DNA of 64,000 bases. Source: Nitrospira sp. SG-bin2. Lineage in GTDB: Bacteria > Nitrospirota > Nitrospiria > Nitrospirales > Nitrospiraceae. How positions within the stretch are numbered: the first letter of the stretch is position 1; each line of letters starts with the position of its first letter. The DNA lies in the NCBI GenBank assembly GCA_002083405.1, contig LVWT01000054.1:62001-126000 (forward strand), read 5' to 3'. Positions 36,472-46,069 of the stretch are shown in pieces. Under the pieces are notes generated by a model. It was not told the DNA's origin. It saw nothing but the letters and a program-made list of their open reading frames with translations, and made no database searches. Position numbers and translations under genes: made by a program.

Positions 36472-36978
36472 GTGAAAATCAAACTGGTAGCTGTTCACGC
36501 AGTATTGATAACGGGTATTGGATTGCTGGTCGGCTGTGGTGGCGGCGGAGAAGGGCCCATCGTTCCTCCCCCACCGACTCCTGCTGAGTATGCCGAAAAG
36601 CATATGCCTTCAGATTGGTGGGGGAATGCCGAAAAGGTTGAACAGGGTCGGAAGATTTATATGGGCGAGGCCAACCCTGACGTGAATTGCTCCAGTTGCC
36701 ATGGAAAAGATGGCAAGCCGGTTAAGGCGGGCGCCACGGATTTTCGTAATGGCGAGCGCATGAAGCTTTACTCCGACTCCGCGTGGTTCTGGCGGATCTC
36801 GGAGGGTGTGCCGGATACGAGGATGAAGGGCTGGAAGAGTAAGCTTTCGGAAGAGGATATCTGGAAGCTGGTGCTGTTCGAGCGCACCTTTGCGCTGTCG
36901 GAGAAGGTTTGGAACGAGGAGAAGAAGCAGTGGGTCGATGCCGGCACCATCGCAGTGGCTTCGACTGAGACACGGTAG
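36472..36978 (+). CDS. Monoheme cytochrome c lipoprotein
   Basis: 168 residues from the GTG preceded by GAAGGGG. Lipoprotein signal ending LLVGC (Cys about 24), a Gly- and Pro-rich linker, then one class I cytochrome c domain with CSSCHGKDG and a later Met-containing segment (VPDTRMKGWKSKL) suited to axial ligation. Outer face of a membrane is the expected site. First gene of the 11-kb respiratory cluster, 50 bp (to the start chosen here) before the first bd-like gene. Confidence 0.88.
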   Translation: MKIKLVAVHAVLITGIGLLVGCGGGGEGPIVPPPPTPAEYAEKHMPSDWWGNAEKVEQGRKIYMGEANPDVNCSSCHGKDGKPVKAGATDFRNGERMKLYSDSAWFWRISEGVPDTRMKGWKSKLSEEDIWKLVLFERTFALSEKVWNEEKKQWVDAGTIAVASTETR

Positions 36979-37028
36979 CGCGAGTCAAGCAGTCGGTGAC
37001 GATTGTTTACAATAAGCGTCGAGGCATC

Positions 37029-38741
37029 GTGACTATACCAATTCGTCATCTCGTGACTTTCGTTGCGTTTCTCGCGCTCTGTGTGACGGGTGTGGCCGGT
37101 GTTTATGCACAGACGCCGGGTTCGCCTTCCGTGGAGTTTCCGTACACGGGAAATCGGGCCGCAGTCTGGATCGTGGCCCAGTTCCACACGCTGCTTGGCG
37201 CTTTCATTCTCGGCGCTCCGATCTTTGTCGTCATGGCGGAGTGGCTAGGGTACCGCAAGCAGGATCTGCGGTATGATCGCATGGCCAAAGAGGTCACCAA
37301 GATCACCGTTATTCTGTTCAGCCTGACGGCCCTCACTGGCGGCCTTTTTATTTTTGTGCTTCTTGCGACCTACCCGCAGTTCACCACCTGGTTCATCAAT
37401 CAATTCTATCTCGTGTTTGCAGTGATTTACCCGCTGATGTTCATTCTTGGGACAATTGCGCTGTACGCGTATTTCTATACTTGGGATGCCTGGAAGGGTG
37501 AGAGGAAGGGCCGGCATATCGCCCTCGGCGTGCTGCTGAATCTGCTCTGCATGGCTACCATGTTTGCGATTAACGGCCCGACATCGTTCATGAATACGCC
37601 GGTGAAAGAAGAAGGGATTTCTCCGATGGAGGCCCTGGCTGCGGCGACCTTGTGGGACAAGATTGCCAACGCGAGCTGGATGCCGATGAACATCCATCGG
37701 ATCGACGGGAATATCGCCTTCGGAGGCTTTGTTGTAGGCCTGATTGCCGCCTACATGCACATGGGAGCGAAAAATCAAGAAGAGCGGGCCTATTACGATT
37801 GGATGGGGTTTGCTGGAAACTTGATCGCGGTGGGTGCGATGCTCCTTCAGCCCTTTACCGGGCTTTTGTTGGCATATCAGATGTGCGACTACGATTTTTC
37901 ATTCTGCCAATACATGATGGTTGAGCAGCTTTCGATGTTCTTTGAGATGCAGGGTGCGATTGTCGGACTGATGTTCCTGGGTTGCAACTATTATGTATGG
38001 CTCAGTTTGAGGCGTATCCAGGGAGTCGAGCAAGTCAGGATGACCATTCTGGCTCCCATCGTGATGGTGCTCTTTCCTCCCGTCGCGATTTGGGGGTTGA
38101 CGACCTATTGGATTCCCGAACCAATGTCGCTGGCCATTCTTGTTCCGATGGCCCTGGCGCCGTTTATTCTCGGTCGTTTCATTCCAGTGACGGTCTCGGT
38201 GCACACGGTGATGAAAGTCGGATTCTTGATGGTGGTGGTGAGTGATGCGATCTGGTTGACCCCTAACGGATTTGCGGCCACTGAAGCCAGGATGCTGGAC
38301 GACTTGAAACTGCCGGAGTCGTGGGATTTTCTCGGAAAGATGCCGACCAAGCTTGGCGCGATCTTCTCGCTCGTGTTTGCCACAACGATCAATTATATCC
38401 TCTATGGCAAGGCGATCCGGCAGGGGACCATCGCGTGGGGCAAGATCGATGGTATCTCCCAATTCGTCCTCATTTTCCTAGCCTTCACTTCTATTTGGGC
38501 AATGGGGTTGATGGGGGCGGTTCGGTCGCTCCTGCGCAAGTTTTTCCATACGTATAACTTGATACCGGACTTCACGGCGGAATCGTTTACGCCTACGCTG
38601 TCGTATTCTGCCTGGTTGATTACGGGGATTACCGTCGTCTTTTTCATTGTCGTGAGCGTCGCCGTGTTCGTTGCGCTCCGGCCAGTCGAATTGAAAGGTC
38701 GCGAGCCAGAGGGTAGCCCCGTTCCCGCCGGAACCAAGTAA
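37029..38741 (+). CDS. Cytochrome-bd-like membrane subunit, copy 1
   Basis: 570 residues from GTG 37029 with GAGG upstream; an in-frame GTG at 36996 lacks a site. The N-terminus looks like a cleaved signal (ending VYAQTPG), then about 14 helices. Helix 1 QFHTLLGAFILGAPIFVVMAEW matches the CydA helix with the heme b595/d His (His19 in E. coli), and MNIHRIDGNIAFGGFVVG matches the CydA His186 helix. The quinol-binding GRQPW loop is absent and no cydB is adjacent. Longer than CydA. Such bd-like proteins are known from Nitrospira genomes; here linked to cytochrome b and Rieske genes, pointing to an electron-transfer subunit rather than a classic bd oxidase. Confidence 0.8.
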   Translation: MTIPIRHLVTFVAFLALCVTGVAGVYAQTPGSPSVEFPYTGNRAAVWIVAQFHTLLGAFILGAPIFVVMAEWLGYRKQDLRYDRMAKEVTKITVILFSLTALTGGLFIFVLLATYPQFTTWFINQFYLVFAVIYPLMFILGTIALYAYFYTWDAWKGERKGRHIALGVLLNLLCMATMFAINGPTSFMNTPVKEEGISPMEALAAATLWDKIANASWMPMNIHRIDGNIAFGGFVVGLIAAYMHMGAKNQEERAYYDWMGFAGNLIAVGAMLLQPFTGLLLAYQMCDYDFSFCQYMMVEQLSMFFEMQGAIVGLMFLGCNYYVWLSLRRIQGVEQVRMTILAPIVMVLFPPVAIWGLTTYWIPEPMSLAILVPMALAPFILGRFIPVTVSVHTVMKVGFLMVVVSDAIWLTPNGFAATEARMLDDLKLPESWDFLGKMPTKLGAIFSLVFATTINYILYGKAIRQGTIAWGKIDGISQFVLIFLAFTSIWAMGLMGAVRSLLRKFFHTYNLIPDFTAESFTPTLSYSAWLITGITVVFFIVVSVAVFVALRPVELKGREPEGSPVPAGTK

Positions 38742-38811
38742 GAATCGGTCCCATCGGTTCATTCCAATAACGTGCATCCGTAACCGGTAGGGCCAAACAC
38801 GAGGAGTTCTT

Positions 38812-39633
38812 ATGGGAAAAGCGATGTTCAAACTCGTTATCGGCCTCGTGGTCGGTGGTGGTCTCTGGTTCACGGCAAAGGCCATGGGATTTCCTCCGGT
38901 CTTCCAGTGGGCGTTTTTTAGCTACGCTGCCGTCGGGACGGTCGTGTTCCTCCTGCTGGATATCCCGTCGATGAAGCCGCAAAGTGGATGGGGTGCGGCT
39001 CTCTCCGTTCTTTTGTTCTTTGGCCTTCTCTGTGTCGGCTACGGCGCCGGCGCGTCGCTCTTGCCGCAGTTCGACCCAGAAGATGAAAAGGGAAAGAACG
39101 TCAAGGTTCTTGGTAGCGCCAAGTCGGGTAATCCGTTGGATCCCTGGAAAGCAGACGAGGTGATTCAGCGAGCGAAGGAACTCGACCAAAAGGTAAAAGA
39201 GCTGGAAGCACGGATCAAAGCTTTGGGCAGTGGTTTGGCGACGGTTCCACAGCCGGGAGGAGCCGCTCCGGTGACTGCATCCGTGCCTGCTCCGGGCGGG
39301 GCTTCGGGGGGTGATATCTTGAAAGTCGGGGAGGAGCAATGGCAGCTGCAAGAGTGCTACAACTGCCACAAGTTGAGAGGCGATGGCGGGAAAAAGCGAG
39401 GCCCTGAGCTGGACAATATCGGTACGCACCTGACAGTTGATCAGATCAAGCAAAAGATTATGGACCCCAAAAGCTACATGGCCACCGGATTTGAAAAGGA
39501 ATGGGAAAAGGGCAGGATGCCGGACAAGTTCAAGGATGTGATGAGCGATGGCGAAATCACCGCGCTGGCAACCTGGCTGAATACCTTTAAGAATACAGCG
39601 GTGGATACGCCGATTCCGATCAAGAAGAAGTAA
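38812..39633 (+). CDS. Membrane-anchored monoheme cytochrome c with coiled coil
   Basis: 273 residues. Three N-terminal membrane helices (about 5-25, 30-50, 58-80), then a coiled coil (ADEVIQRAKELDQKVKELEARIKALG), a Pro/Ala/Gly linker and a C-terminal cytochrome c domain with CYNCHKLRGDGG and the ligand Met in KGRMPDKF. The ending DGEITALATWLNTFK is typical of cytochrome c. Stop and Rieske start share one base (TAATG). Likely accepts electrons from the Rieske protein, as cytochrome c1/f does. Confidence 0.87.
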   Translation: MGKAMFKLVIGLVVGGGLWFTAKAMGFPPVFQWAFFSYAAVGTVVFLLLDIPSMKPQSGWGAALSVLLFFGLLCVGYGAGASLLPQFDPEDEKGKNVKVLGSAKSGNPLDPWKADEVIQRAKELDQKVKELEARIKALGSGLATVPQPGGAAPVTASVPAPGGASGGDILKVGEEQWQLQECYNCHKLRGDGGKKRGPELDNIGTHLTVDQIKQKIMDPKSYMATGFEKEWEKGRMPDKFKDVMSDGEITALATWLNTFKNTAVDTPIPIKKK

Positions 39634-40568
39634 TGCAACAGCCCAAGTTGAAATCAAAGGTTCGCTGTACGGACCGCGATATCGGTGAAGTGACGAAAGT
39701 CGTCCTTGACCCGTTGTCTCACGAGATCAGCCATATCGTCGTGTCCATGAATGGCAGCGGCGAGCGGCAGGTCGGGATGGGCCATGTCCAAGCCGTCATG
39801 GAAGACCTGGTTGAGCTGCGTGCGCCCTCCTCCGACATTGCTGCCTTACCCCCGTTCAGGCGGGATGATTATGTGACCACTCACGAGGTTGAAATTTCGC
39901 ACCTCGAAGATAATCTGCATGTGACTCCGGGGGAAGTGTTGGTGCCGTTCCCCGCACTCGAAAAGGACGTGAAGCGCCGGACATTCTTCATGAACTTCAC
40001 GCATGTCATCGGATTTCTGATCGGCTTGCCGATGGCCTATCCGATTCTGCGCTTCCTCATGAAGCCCATGTATATGCCGTTCGATAACGAATGGCTTCAG
40101 GTCGGCAATGTCAGCAAAATCAAGCAGGATGACCTTGGGGTGCAGTTTCAGTACAAGAAAAAGGTCAAAGAAGCCTACATGCCGGAATCCGAGGTCGAAA
40201 AGAGTGTGTGGATTCTGAAGGCGAGTTCCGACGTGCGCGATAAGGTGTATCAGGGTAAAGATCAGGAATTTCGTGATGCTTTCGGCAAGCTGATCTGGAC
40301 CAACAAGAAGGATTTTCCCTATATCGCATTTTCCGGAAAGTGCCCGCACCTGGGGTGCGCCTTCAAGTGGAGACAGCATAAGACGTTGGGGCAGGTGTTT
40401 CTCTGCCCCTGTCACTTGAGCATCTATGATGCCTCAGGGAAAGTGCTTGATGGGCCGGCGCCACGTGCCCTCGATGCGTTGCCGATCAGGGTATCGGCAA
40501 GCGGTGAAGTCGAAGTTGTCGATATGGAATTCAAGGCCGGGGTCAAGTCTCAAATTCGGATCGTCTAA
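39633..40568 (+). CDS. Rieske iron-sulfur protein with N-terminal PRC-barrel
   Basis: 311 residues. The first ~110 form a PRC-barrel-like domain (VRCTDRDIGEVTKVVLDPLSHEISHIVVS), which is not found in ordinary Rieske subunits. A membrane helix (about 125-145, THVIGFLIGLPMAYPILRFL) follows, then the Rieske domain with C237PH239LGC242 and C258PCH261, the CxH and CxxH ligands of a 2Fe-2S cluster. It has no Tat signal; the N-terminal domain would lie in the cytoplasm. Coupled to the upstream cytochrome c and 5 bp before cytochrome b. Confidence 0.9.
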   Translation: MQQPKLKSKVRCTDRDIGEVTKVVLDPLSHEISHIVVSMNGSGERQVGMGHVQAVMEDLVELRAPSSDIAALPPFRRDDYVTTHEVEISHLEDNLHVTPGEVLVPFPALEKDVKRRTFFMNFTHVIGFLIGLPMAYPILRFLMKPMYMPFDNEWLQVGNVSKIKQDDLGVQFQYKKKVKEAYMPESEVEKSVWILKASSDVRDKVYQGKDQEFRDAFGKLIWTNKKDFPYIAFSGKCPHLGCAFKWRQHKTLGQVFLCPCHLSIYDASGKVLDGPAPRALDALPIRVSASGEVEVVDMEFKAGVKSQIRIV

Positions 40569-40573
40569 TCCAA

Positions 40574-41686
40574 ATGGAACAGCCGTCGGTTCCCAACGCT
40601 CAGCCTACGACCGTCGAGAAGCTTATTTTGTTTCTTGATGCGCGTGTCGGCCTGAAAGAAATGCAGGCCAAGATGCTCAATGAGCCGATTCCCGGCGGCT
40701 CTCGTTGGGCGTATGTCTTCGGCTCAATCTTGCTCTTTATCTTTGCCATGCAGGCCCTGACCGGCATATTGTTGATGTTTTACTATGTGCCGACGGCCGA
40801 CCATGCTTATGCCAGTACGCAGTACATCATTCACGATGTGGATTATGGATGGTTTCTGCTGGGCTATCACTTTTGGGGTTCGAGCGCGATGGTGGTGTGC
40901 GTCATTGCCCACATGTCTCAGGTTTTTCTCTGGGGGGCCTACAAGCCTCCACGGGAACTCCTCTGGCTGGTCGGGCTGGCGCTGTTTGGAATCGTCATCG
41001 GTTTTGGATTTACCGGGTACCTGTTGCCTTGGGATCAGAGGGCCTACTGGGCTACGACGGTGGGCGTCGAGATGGTGGATAAGGTCCCGGTACTGGGTGA
41101 TTTCTTGGCTCGATTTCTCAAGGGCGGACCGACTCCAGGGCAAATGACGCTGAGCCGGTTTTTCGTCATTCACGTCATGATTCTGCCCGCGGCGCTGATG
41201 GCGCTCGCCGGGCTGCATCTGTTTTTGTTTCGCGTTGCAGCGCCGGCCGGACCGTTCAGCGGCACGCCGGAAGAGATCAAGGCCAAGACCGACTACTTTT
41301 TCCCGCGACAAATTTGGAAAGATATGGTGGGGATGGCGGCGGTCTTCGCAACAATCTGCGGGTTAGCCTTCTGGGAGCCGGTCGTACTTCTCGATGAGGC
41401 GACCCCCGATCCCGGCGAATACCATCCCGAACCGGAATGGTATTTCTTGTTTTATTTCCAATTGCTGCGGCTGAAAATATTTTCGGGAGAGTTCGGGCAA
41501 TTGATGGGCGCCGTTGTGGTGCCGGTCGCGTTCATGCTCTTGCTCATCGCGCTTCCATTTTTCGACAAGGATCCGGAACGGAATATTTTCAAGCGCCCGA
41601 TTGCCCTCATCACCTGGATTTTCATCATGGCGATGATCGCAATATTCACGGTATCCTCGATAATTAATCGCGAGTTTCTCGATTAA
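40574..41686 (+). CDS. Cytochrome b of a bc1/b6f-type complex
   Basis: 370 residues with about eight helices, covering both the heme-carrying cytochrome b6 part and the subunit-IV part. Heme-ligand helices are visible in VDYGWFLLGYHFWGSSAMVV and RFFVIHVMILPAALMALAGLHLFLFR. The quinol-oxidation loop PEW is present in YHPEPEWYFLFYF, as is the GFTGYLLPWDQRAYWAT segment. It sits right after the Rieske gene. Together they define the bc core of this cluster. Confidence 0.95.
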   Translation: MEQPSVPNAQPTTVEKLILFLDARVGLKEMQAKMLNEPIPGGSRWAYVFGSILLFIFAMQALTGILLMFYYVPTADHAYASTQYIIHDVDYGWFLLGYHFWGSSAMVVCVIAHMSQVFLWGAYKPPRELLWLVGLALFGIVIGFGFTGYLLPWDQRAYWATTVGVEMVDKVPVLGDFLARFLKGGPTPGQMTLSRFFVIHVMILPAALMALAGLHLFLFRVAAPAGPFSGTPEEIKAKTDYFFPRQIWKDMVGMAAVFATICGLAFWEPVVLLDEATPDPGEYHPEPEWYFLFYFQLLRLKIFSGEFGQLMGAVVVPVAFMLLLIALPFFDKDPERNIFKRPIALITWIFIMAMIAIFTVSSIINREFLD

Positions 41687-41719
41687 GAGTGGTGCGGTTG
41701 CGCCACGGTAAATAACACG

Positions 41720-42718
41720 ATGGCTACTGAACGCGAACCCTTGTCGCCAACACAGATAGGACTCGGAGTCCTCTGGCCTGCTTGCTGGACCGGTCTGCCG
41801 ATCAAGCTGGCGTTGGCCGTGGTGCTATTCGCCATGGGCATAATGCAGTTTGAGGGCAGGTTGGGTATTGCGTTTCTCATGTTGCTCGCCAGCCCCGTTA
41901 CCATTCTGGCGATGCCGATTATTATGTTGTGGTTTGGCTCGCATTTTGGGGAAGGCTCCGGGGTGCCCATTCTGTTTTTTTTCTCGATTCCCATCGATAT
42001 CTGGGCATTCGGTGTTGTGGGGAAAACATACCTTCTCGAGCGATTGCGGAAGGAGCCGCCAGACGGAGTCGGGTTTACCTTATGGTGGAAGTCGGCCGTG
42101 GCCGGCGCCCTTTTCCTGCCGATCGTGTGGTTTATCGTCAGCGCCGTCACGGAGACGGCCGTGTCCACGTCGCATTCGATTGCGCAAGTCGAAAGCTTGC
42201 GAAGTCTGTTCGACACGGGGCTTCCGGTTGCTGAGCGCATCGGTCTTGAGGTCACGATCTGGGGGACGATTGCTTTCGGGGTCTTGATCGTGCTGCTGAC
42301 AATTGGGGTCTCGACAATCGGCCGCATTGTATGCGATATTGCCGCCGCCGCGCCGAAGGCGCCCGACGATTATCAAGCGCTGATTGTCCGTTGGGATCTC
42401 ATGCGCGTTCCCAGGGACCAGGGATTATTCCTGACGGGAATCACTGGTACAGGCGTTCTCATCTGCCTGCTGTTCTGGGCCGTGCTTCCTGAGACCACGC
42501 CGCACCCTCACGAGTGCTGCAAGAAGCCGGACGTCAAAGCTGAGGCACCGTTTAAGCCGATCGAGACGCTGAATCGCAGTGAACAGCAGATCGGCGCGCT
42601 GGCGACGAAAGTCGAGGCGCTGGAGCAGCAGGCGGATCGGCAAGACGAGAAAGAAAAGGGCAAGGGCAAGGCCGATGGCGGAAAGACCGCAAATGCCTCT
42701 GCCGTGACGAAACCGTAG
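41720..42718 (+). CDS. Polytopic membrane protein with C-terminal coiled coil, respiratory cluster
   Basis: 332 residues, not recognised. About six membrane helices (for example 30-45, 50-72, 80-97, 125-145, 175-200, 240-260) followed by a soluble tail with a coiled coil (EQQIGALATKVEALEQQADRQDEKE) and a Lys/Gly-rich end. A CC pair (HECCKK) lies just after the last helix. It lies between cytochrome b and the second bd-like gene, so it is probably a structural subunit of the same complex. Confidence 0.75.
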   Translation: MATEREPLSPTQIGLGVLWPACWTGLPIKLALAVVLFAMGIMQFEGRLGIAFLMLLASPVTILAMPIIMLWFGSHFGEGSGVPILFFFSIPIDIWAFGVVGKTYLLERLRKEPPDGVGFTLWWKSAVAGALFLPIVWFIVSAVTETAVSTSHSIAQVESLRSLFDTGLPVAERIGLEVTIWGTIAFGVLIVLLTIGVSTIGRIVCDIAAAAPKAPDDYQALIVRWDLMRVPRDQGLFLTGITGTGVLICLLFWAVLPETTPHPHECCKKPDVKAEAPFKPIETLNRSEQQIGALATKVEALEQQADRQDEKEKGKGKADGGKTANASAVTKP

Positions 42719-42734
42719 TTTGTGAGGTGATAAG

Positions 42735-44588
42735 GTGAGTGCCATGCAACAAGGGGTCGGAACGATTGAACGAGCGCTTCGGGCCGTCGGCGGTCATGGC
42801 GGATGGCTTCCAGGTCTCTTGCTGATCGCGGGCTGGCTGGCTCTTCCTTCAATCGGCCTGGCGGCAGAAGGCGCTACGACCGGCCCGACCGAATATCGAG
42901 ATATTCCGTATATCGGCAGCCGGAATCTGATCTGGATCGTTGCGCAGCTGCACCTCTTGCTTGCCGGGTTCGTGTTGGGAGTGCCGATCTTTGCCTGGTT
43001 GTGTGAGGTCGTCGCGTGGAGAGGCGGCGAAAAGCGTTACGACAAGCTTGCCAAGGAGTTCACGAAGCTCCTGACGTCGGCCTATTCGACTACGGCGCTA
43101 TTCGGCGGCATTCTGTTGTTCTTGTTGGTCGCGTTCTATCCCAAACTCATGAATTACTTGACGGACATTTTCTTCCCGTCTTTTCTCCTCTATTGTTTGC
43201 TGTTCCTACTCGAAACCGCCACGCTCTATCTGTATTGGTATGGCTGGGACGCCATGCAAGAGGGAAATAAGAAGACGCTGCATATATTCCTGGGATTCCT
43301 GCTGAACTTCTTCGCGTTGTTCATCATGATCGTGCCTAATGCCTGGGCTACTTTTCAGTCCAGCCCGGTGGTTATTTCCGACGGCACCGCTATCGAGCGG
43401 GCCTGGGCTGCAACATGGAATCCGACCTGGTGGCCGATCAATATTCATCGGCTCATCGCCAACGTTGTGCTCGGCGGATACATTTGCGGCGCCTATGCCG
43501 GAATCAGATATTTGTCTTCCAGGAATACAGAGGAACGGGAACATTACGATTGGATGGGCTATGTCGGGAACTTCATCGGCGTGTTCGGCCTCTTGGCCCT
43601 CCCCTTTGCCGGCTATTGGCTTATGCGTGAAATCTACCAGTATAACCAGCAGATGGGTATTACGTTGATGGGAGGATTCCTGTCCTGGCTGTTTATCATT
43701 CAGGCCATGTTGATCGGTGTGCTCTTTCTCGGCTCCAACTATTATTTCTGGCTGGGGATTACCTATCGTATCCCAGGGTCGGAAAGTAAATACCGGAAGC
43801 CGATGCTCTGGATGCTGGTCAGCTTGCTGCTGTGCCTTGCGGTGTGGATGACTCCGCATTCGCTCGTGGCCAGTATCGAAGAGGCCCAGAAAATGGGAGG
43901 AGCTCACCATCCGCTGCTGGGTGTGCTCGGCGTCATGTCGGCCAAAATGACCGTCTCGAACCTCATGATTCTCATTACCTTCATGAGCTTCGTCATGTAT
44001 TGGCGAGCTGGTAAGCAAGACACGGCCGGGTGGGCCACGTTTGGAAAGGCGGTGATGGGTTCCGTGTTGGTGTTGGCGAGCATTGCCGTCATCGTCCTCG
44101 GTGTGTGGGGCTATTTTGTGCCGGCGATCGTCCGCATCAATTATTTCTCCACCTCGCAAGTGCTGATCGTCATCTTCGTCATTCTGACGATCACGCCGTT
44201 GACGGCGCTCTTGCTCAAGAGCGCCAAGACAACGACAGAGATGGTGTGGGGCAGCATGCCGCCGCGCGCCGGCTATGCCCTGGTCCTCAATGCGGTCATG
44301 GTCATCCTTCTCATGACACTGATGGGATACGCGCGGTCTTCTTCCCGAGTTCATTGGCATGTGTATGGGGTGATGCGTGATTCCTCGCCGTATGCCTACT
44401 CCCCGGCACTGGGCAGCGCGTCGCTTATCATGGCGTTCTGTACGTTTTCGTTCTGTATGATCGTGGCCTTTATCTTCTGGGTCGCCACGATGGGGGACAA
44501 GGCCAAGGCGGGTCATGGGGCGGCAAAGGGAGAGCTACCGCACGGCATTCCGGCGATGGCCGGAGGGTCGCCGGATGAGCGGCGATAG
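42735..44588 (+). CDS. Cytochrome-bd-like membrane subunit, copy 2
   Basis: 617 residues from GTG 42735 (ATG 42744 equally possible, with TAAGGTGA upstream). Same family as the copy at 37029: QLHLLLAGFVLGVPIFAWLCE in the His19-type helix and INIHRLIANVVLGGYICG in the His186-type helix, with parallel blocks throughout such as EREHYDWMGYVGNFIG. Around 14 helices with a signal-like start. No GRQPW quinol loop, no cydB. Two diverged copies in one cluster suggest a heterodimer, in the way CydA and CydB pair. Confidence 0.8.
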   Translation: MSAMQQGVGTIERALRAVGGHGGWLPGLLLIAGWLALPSIGLAAEGATTGPTEYRDIPYIGSRNLIWIVAQLHLLLAGFVLGVPIFAWLCEVVAWRGGEKRYDKLAKEFTKLLTSAYSTTALFGGILLFLLVAFYPKLMNYLTDIFFPSFLLYCLLFLLETATLYLYWYGWDAMQEGNKKTLHIFLGFLLNFFALFIMIVPNAWATFQSSPVVISDGTAIERAWAATWNPTWWPINIHRLIANVVLGGYICGAYAGIRYLSSRNTEEREHYDWMGYVGNFIGVFGLLALPFAGYWLMREIYQYNQQMGITLMGGFLSWLFIIQAMLIGVLFLGSNYYFWLGITYRIPGSESKYRKPMLWMLVSLLLCLAVWMTPHSLVASIEEAQKMGGAHHPLLGVLGVMSAKMTVSNLMILITFMSFVMYWRAGKQDTAGWATFGKAVMGSVLVLASIAVIVLGVWGYFVPAIVRINYFSTSQVLIVIFVILTITPLTALLLKSAKTTTEMVWGSMPPRAGYALVLNAVMVILLMTLMGYARSSSRVHWHVYGVMRDSSPYAYSPALGSASLIMAFCTFSFCMIVAFIFWVATMGDKAKAGHGAAKGELPHGIPAMAGGSPDERR

Positions 44589-44666
44589 TGAGTTTTGACT
44601 ATTGGTCCTGAGTAATTGAGAGAGACATTACAAACTCAGCACTCGGCACTTAAAACTTGAGGGTCT

Positions 44667-45290
44667 ATGAGTGAAGTCGCACAATTACAATTGATCGCGC
44701 TGTCAATCGTCGGGTTGGGGATCCTTATTCTCCTCTTCATCAAGTCTACATTCGTCAGGGTCATCGGGTTCGTTTCCATTGTGCTCGGATTGTTTTCCCT
44801 GATGTCCCTCGCTGTGCCGCAGCTGGCGTCCCTGCCTCCGGCAGAGGAAAAGGTCGACATCGCGAGCATCAAGACCCCGACCGACATCGCGGCGATCGGA
44901 CAGACGGTCTTCTTCAGCAAAGGGCAATGTGCGCTTTGTCACTCCATCGGTCCAAGCGAATCCGCTCGTTGTCCGGATTTGAAGGGAATCGGCGCAAAAT
45001 TAAGCAAGGATTTCCTCTATGAAAGTTTGACGGATCCCCAGGCCTTCGTCTACCAAGATTTTCGGCATGGAGGAGTACCGAAGGAATATCCGGCCACGAT
45101 GCCGGCGATCAATAAAGATCCGATCGGTCTCTCAAAGAATGAGATTTTGGCAGTCATCGCATTTCTGCAACAGATGAGCGGCGAGCCGATTTCCGTCAGC
45201 ACGGCGGAGCTTGAAATTCCGGGCAAGACGCCATCCGCTCCGGTCAAATCCGCCGAAGCTGCTGCAGTAGCCGTCGCACAAGCGCACTAG
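44667..45290 (+). CDS. Membrane-anchored monoheme cytochrome c
   Basis: 207 residues. Two N-terminal helices (about 6-22 and 27-46), then a cytochrome c domain with CALCHSIGPSES, a KEYPATMPAI segment carrying the likely Met ligand, and the closing helix NEILAVIAFLQQMSG. The C-terminal tail is Ala-rich. Start ATG follows GAGGG. It probably carries electrons at the periplasmic face, and it lies 10 bp before the next cytochrome gene. Confidence 0.88.
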   Translation: MSEVAQLQLIALSIVGLGILILLFIKSTFVRVIGFVSIVLGLFSLMSLAVPQLASLPPAEEKVDIASIKTPTDIAAIGQTVFFSKGQCALCHSIGPSESARCPDLKGIGAKLSKDFLYESLTDPQAFVYQDFRHGGVPKEYPATMPAINKDPIGLSKNEILAVIAFLQQMSGEPISVSTAELEIPGKTPSAPVKSAEAAAVAVAQAH

Positions 45291-45300
45291 GGAGGAATGT

Positions 45301-46017
45301 ATGGGCGCGTTAGGTAAGCCGATCATACTCATGGTAGCTATGTACGTATTCTTGAAATTCGTGCTGCCGTATATACCCGGGTCAGCGCCCCTTCCCTCCA
45401 GCCTGATCGTTCTGTATCTCCTGCTGACCGCGGCCGGCATTGTGATTTTTCAGACCTTGAGCGGAGAGTCTAAGGATGCGTTCTGGGGACCAATGCAACG
45501 GTTCCTGACCGGAGAAAATATCGGAGGCATGCAAGCGATTCGATATGGGGTCTTCATCTTGTTCCCGCTGCTGGTCGGGTGGCAAACCTATGGCAGCACC
45601 GCGGCAAGCGATGTTCCGCCATCGGAGAGCAGAACCATCCATCCTGCGCCGCCAGGGGAATACACCGGTCTGTCAAATCCTGTTCAAAAAACTCCGGAGA
45701 ATATTATGCAGGGGAAAGGGTTCTACGCAGCCTTTTGCTCACCCTGCCACGGCGCAAATTTCGACGGCAAGGGCCCTGCAGCTCGTGGGTTCAATCCTCC
45801 GCCGGCCAATTTTGCCGATCCGACGACGATTGCGATGCTGCAAGAGAGCTATTTGTTCTGGCGAATTAAAAAGGGCGGCGTCGGCCTCCCGATCGAAGGT
45901 GCGCCCTGGAAATCGGCCATGCCTCGTTGGGAAGCAGAATTGCCGGATGAATGGATATGGAAAATTATTCTGGGCGAGTACGACGGGGCGCATCAATCCC
46001 CAAGAACATGGGAATAG
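45301..46017 (+). CDS. Membrane-anchored monoheme cytochrome c
   Basis: 238 residues. Three hydrophobic segments in the first ~100 residues, then a cytochrome c domain: GKGFYAAFCSPCHGANFDGKGPAARGF with CSPCH, Met ligand candidate in APWKSAMPRWEAEL, and the closing helix DEWIWKIILGEYDG. The heme domain resembles those of the 36472 gene (SEEDIWKLVLFERT), hinting at duplication within the cluster. A GGGAGGAA site precedes the ATG. Confidence 0.88.
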   Translation: MGALGKPIILMVAMYVFLKFVLPYIPGSAPLPSSLIVLYLLLTAAGIVIFQTLSGESKDAFWGPMQRFLTGENIGGMQAIRYGVFILFPLLVGWQTYGSTAASDVPPSESRTIHPAPPGEYTGLSNPVQKTPENIMQGKGFYAAFCSPCHGANFDGKGPAARGFNPPPANFADPTTIAMLQESYLFWRIKKGGVGLPIEGAPWKSAMPRWEAELPDEWIWKIILGEYDGAHQSPRTWE

Positions 46018-46069
46018 CGGGGAGGAACAGCGTGAACGGATCTAGTTGCATATGGAGAACGAGGCCAGC

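Noticed and set aside
43206..44516. 436-codon minus-strand ORF inside the second bd-like gene
   Set aside because: Antisense to a clear membrane protein; composition (His, Arg, Asp runs) is not that of a real protein.
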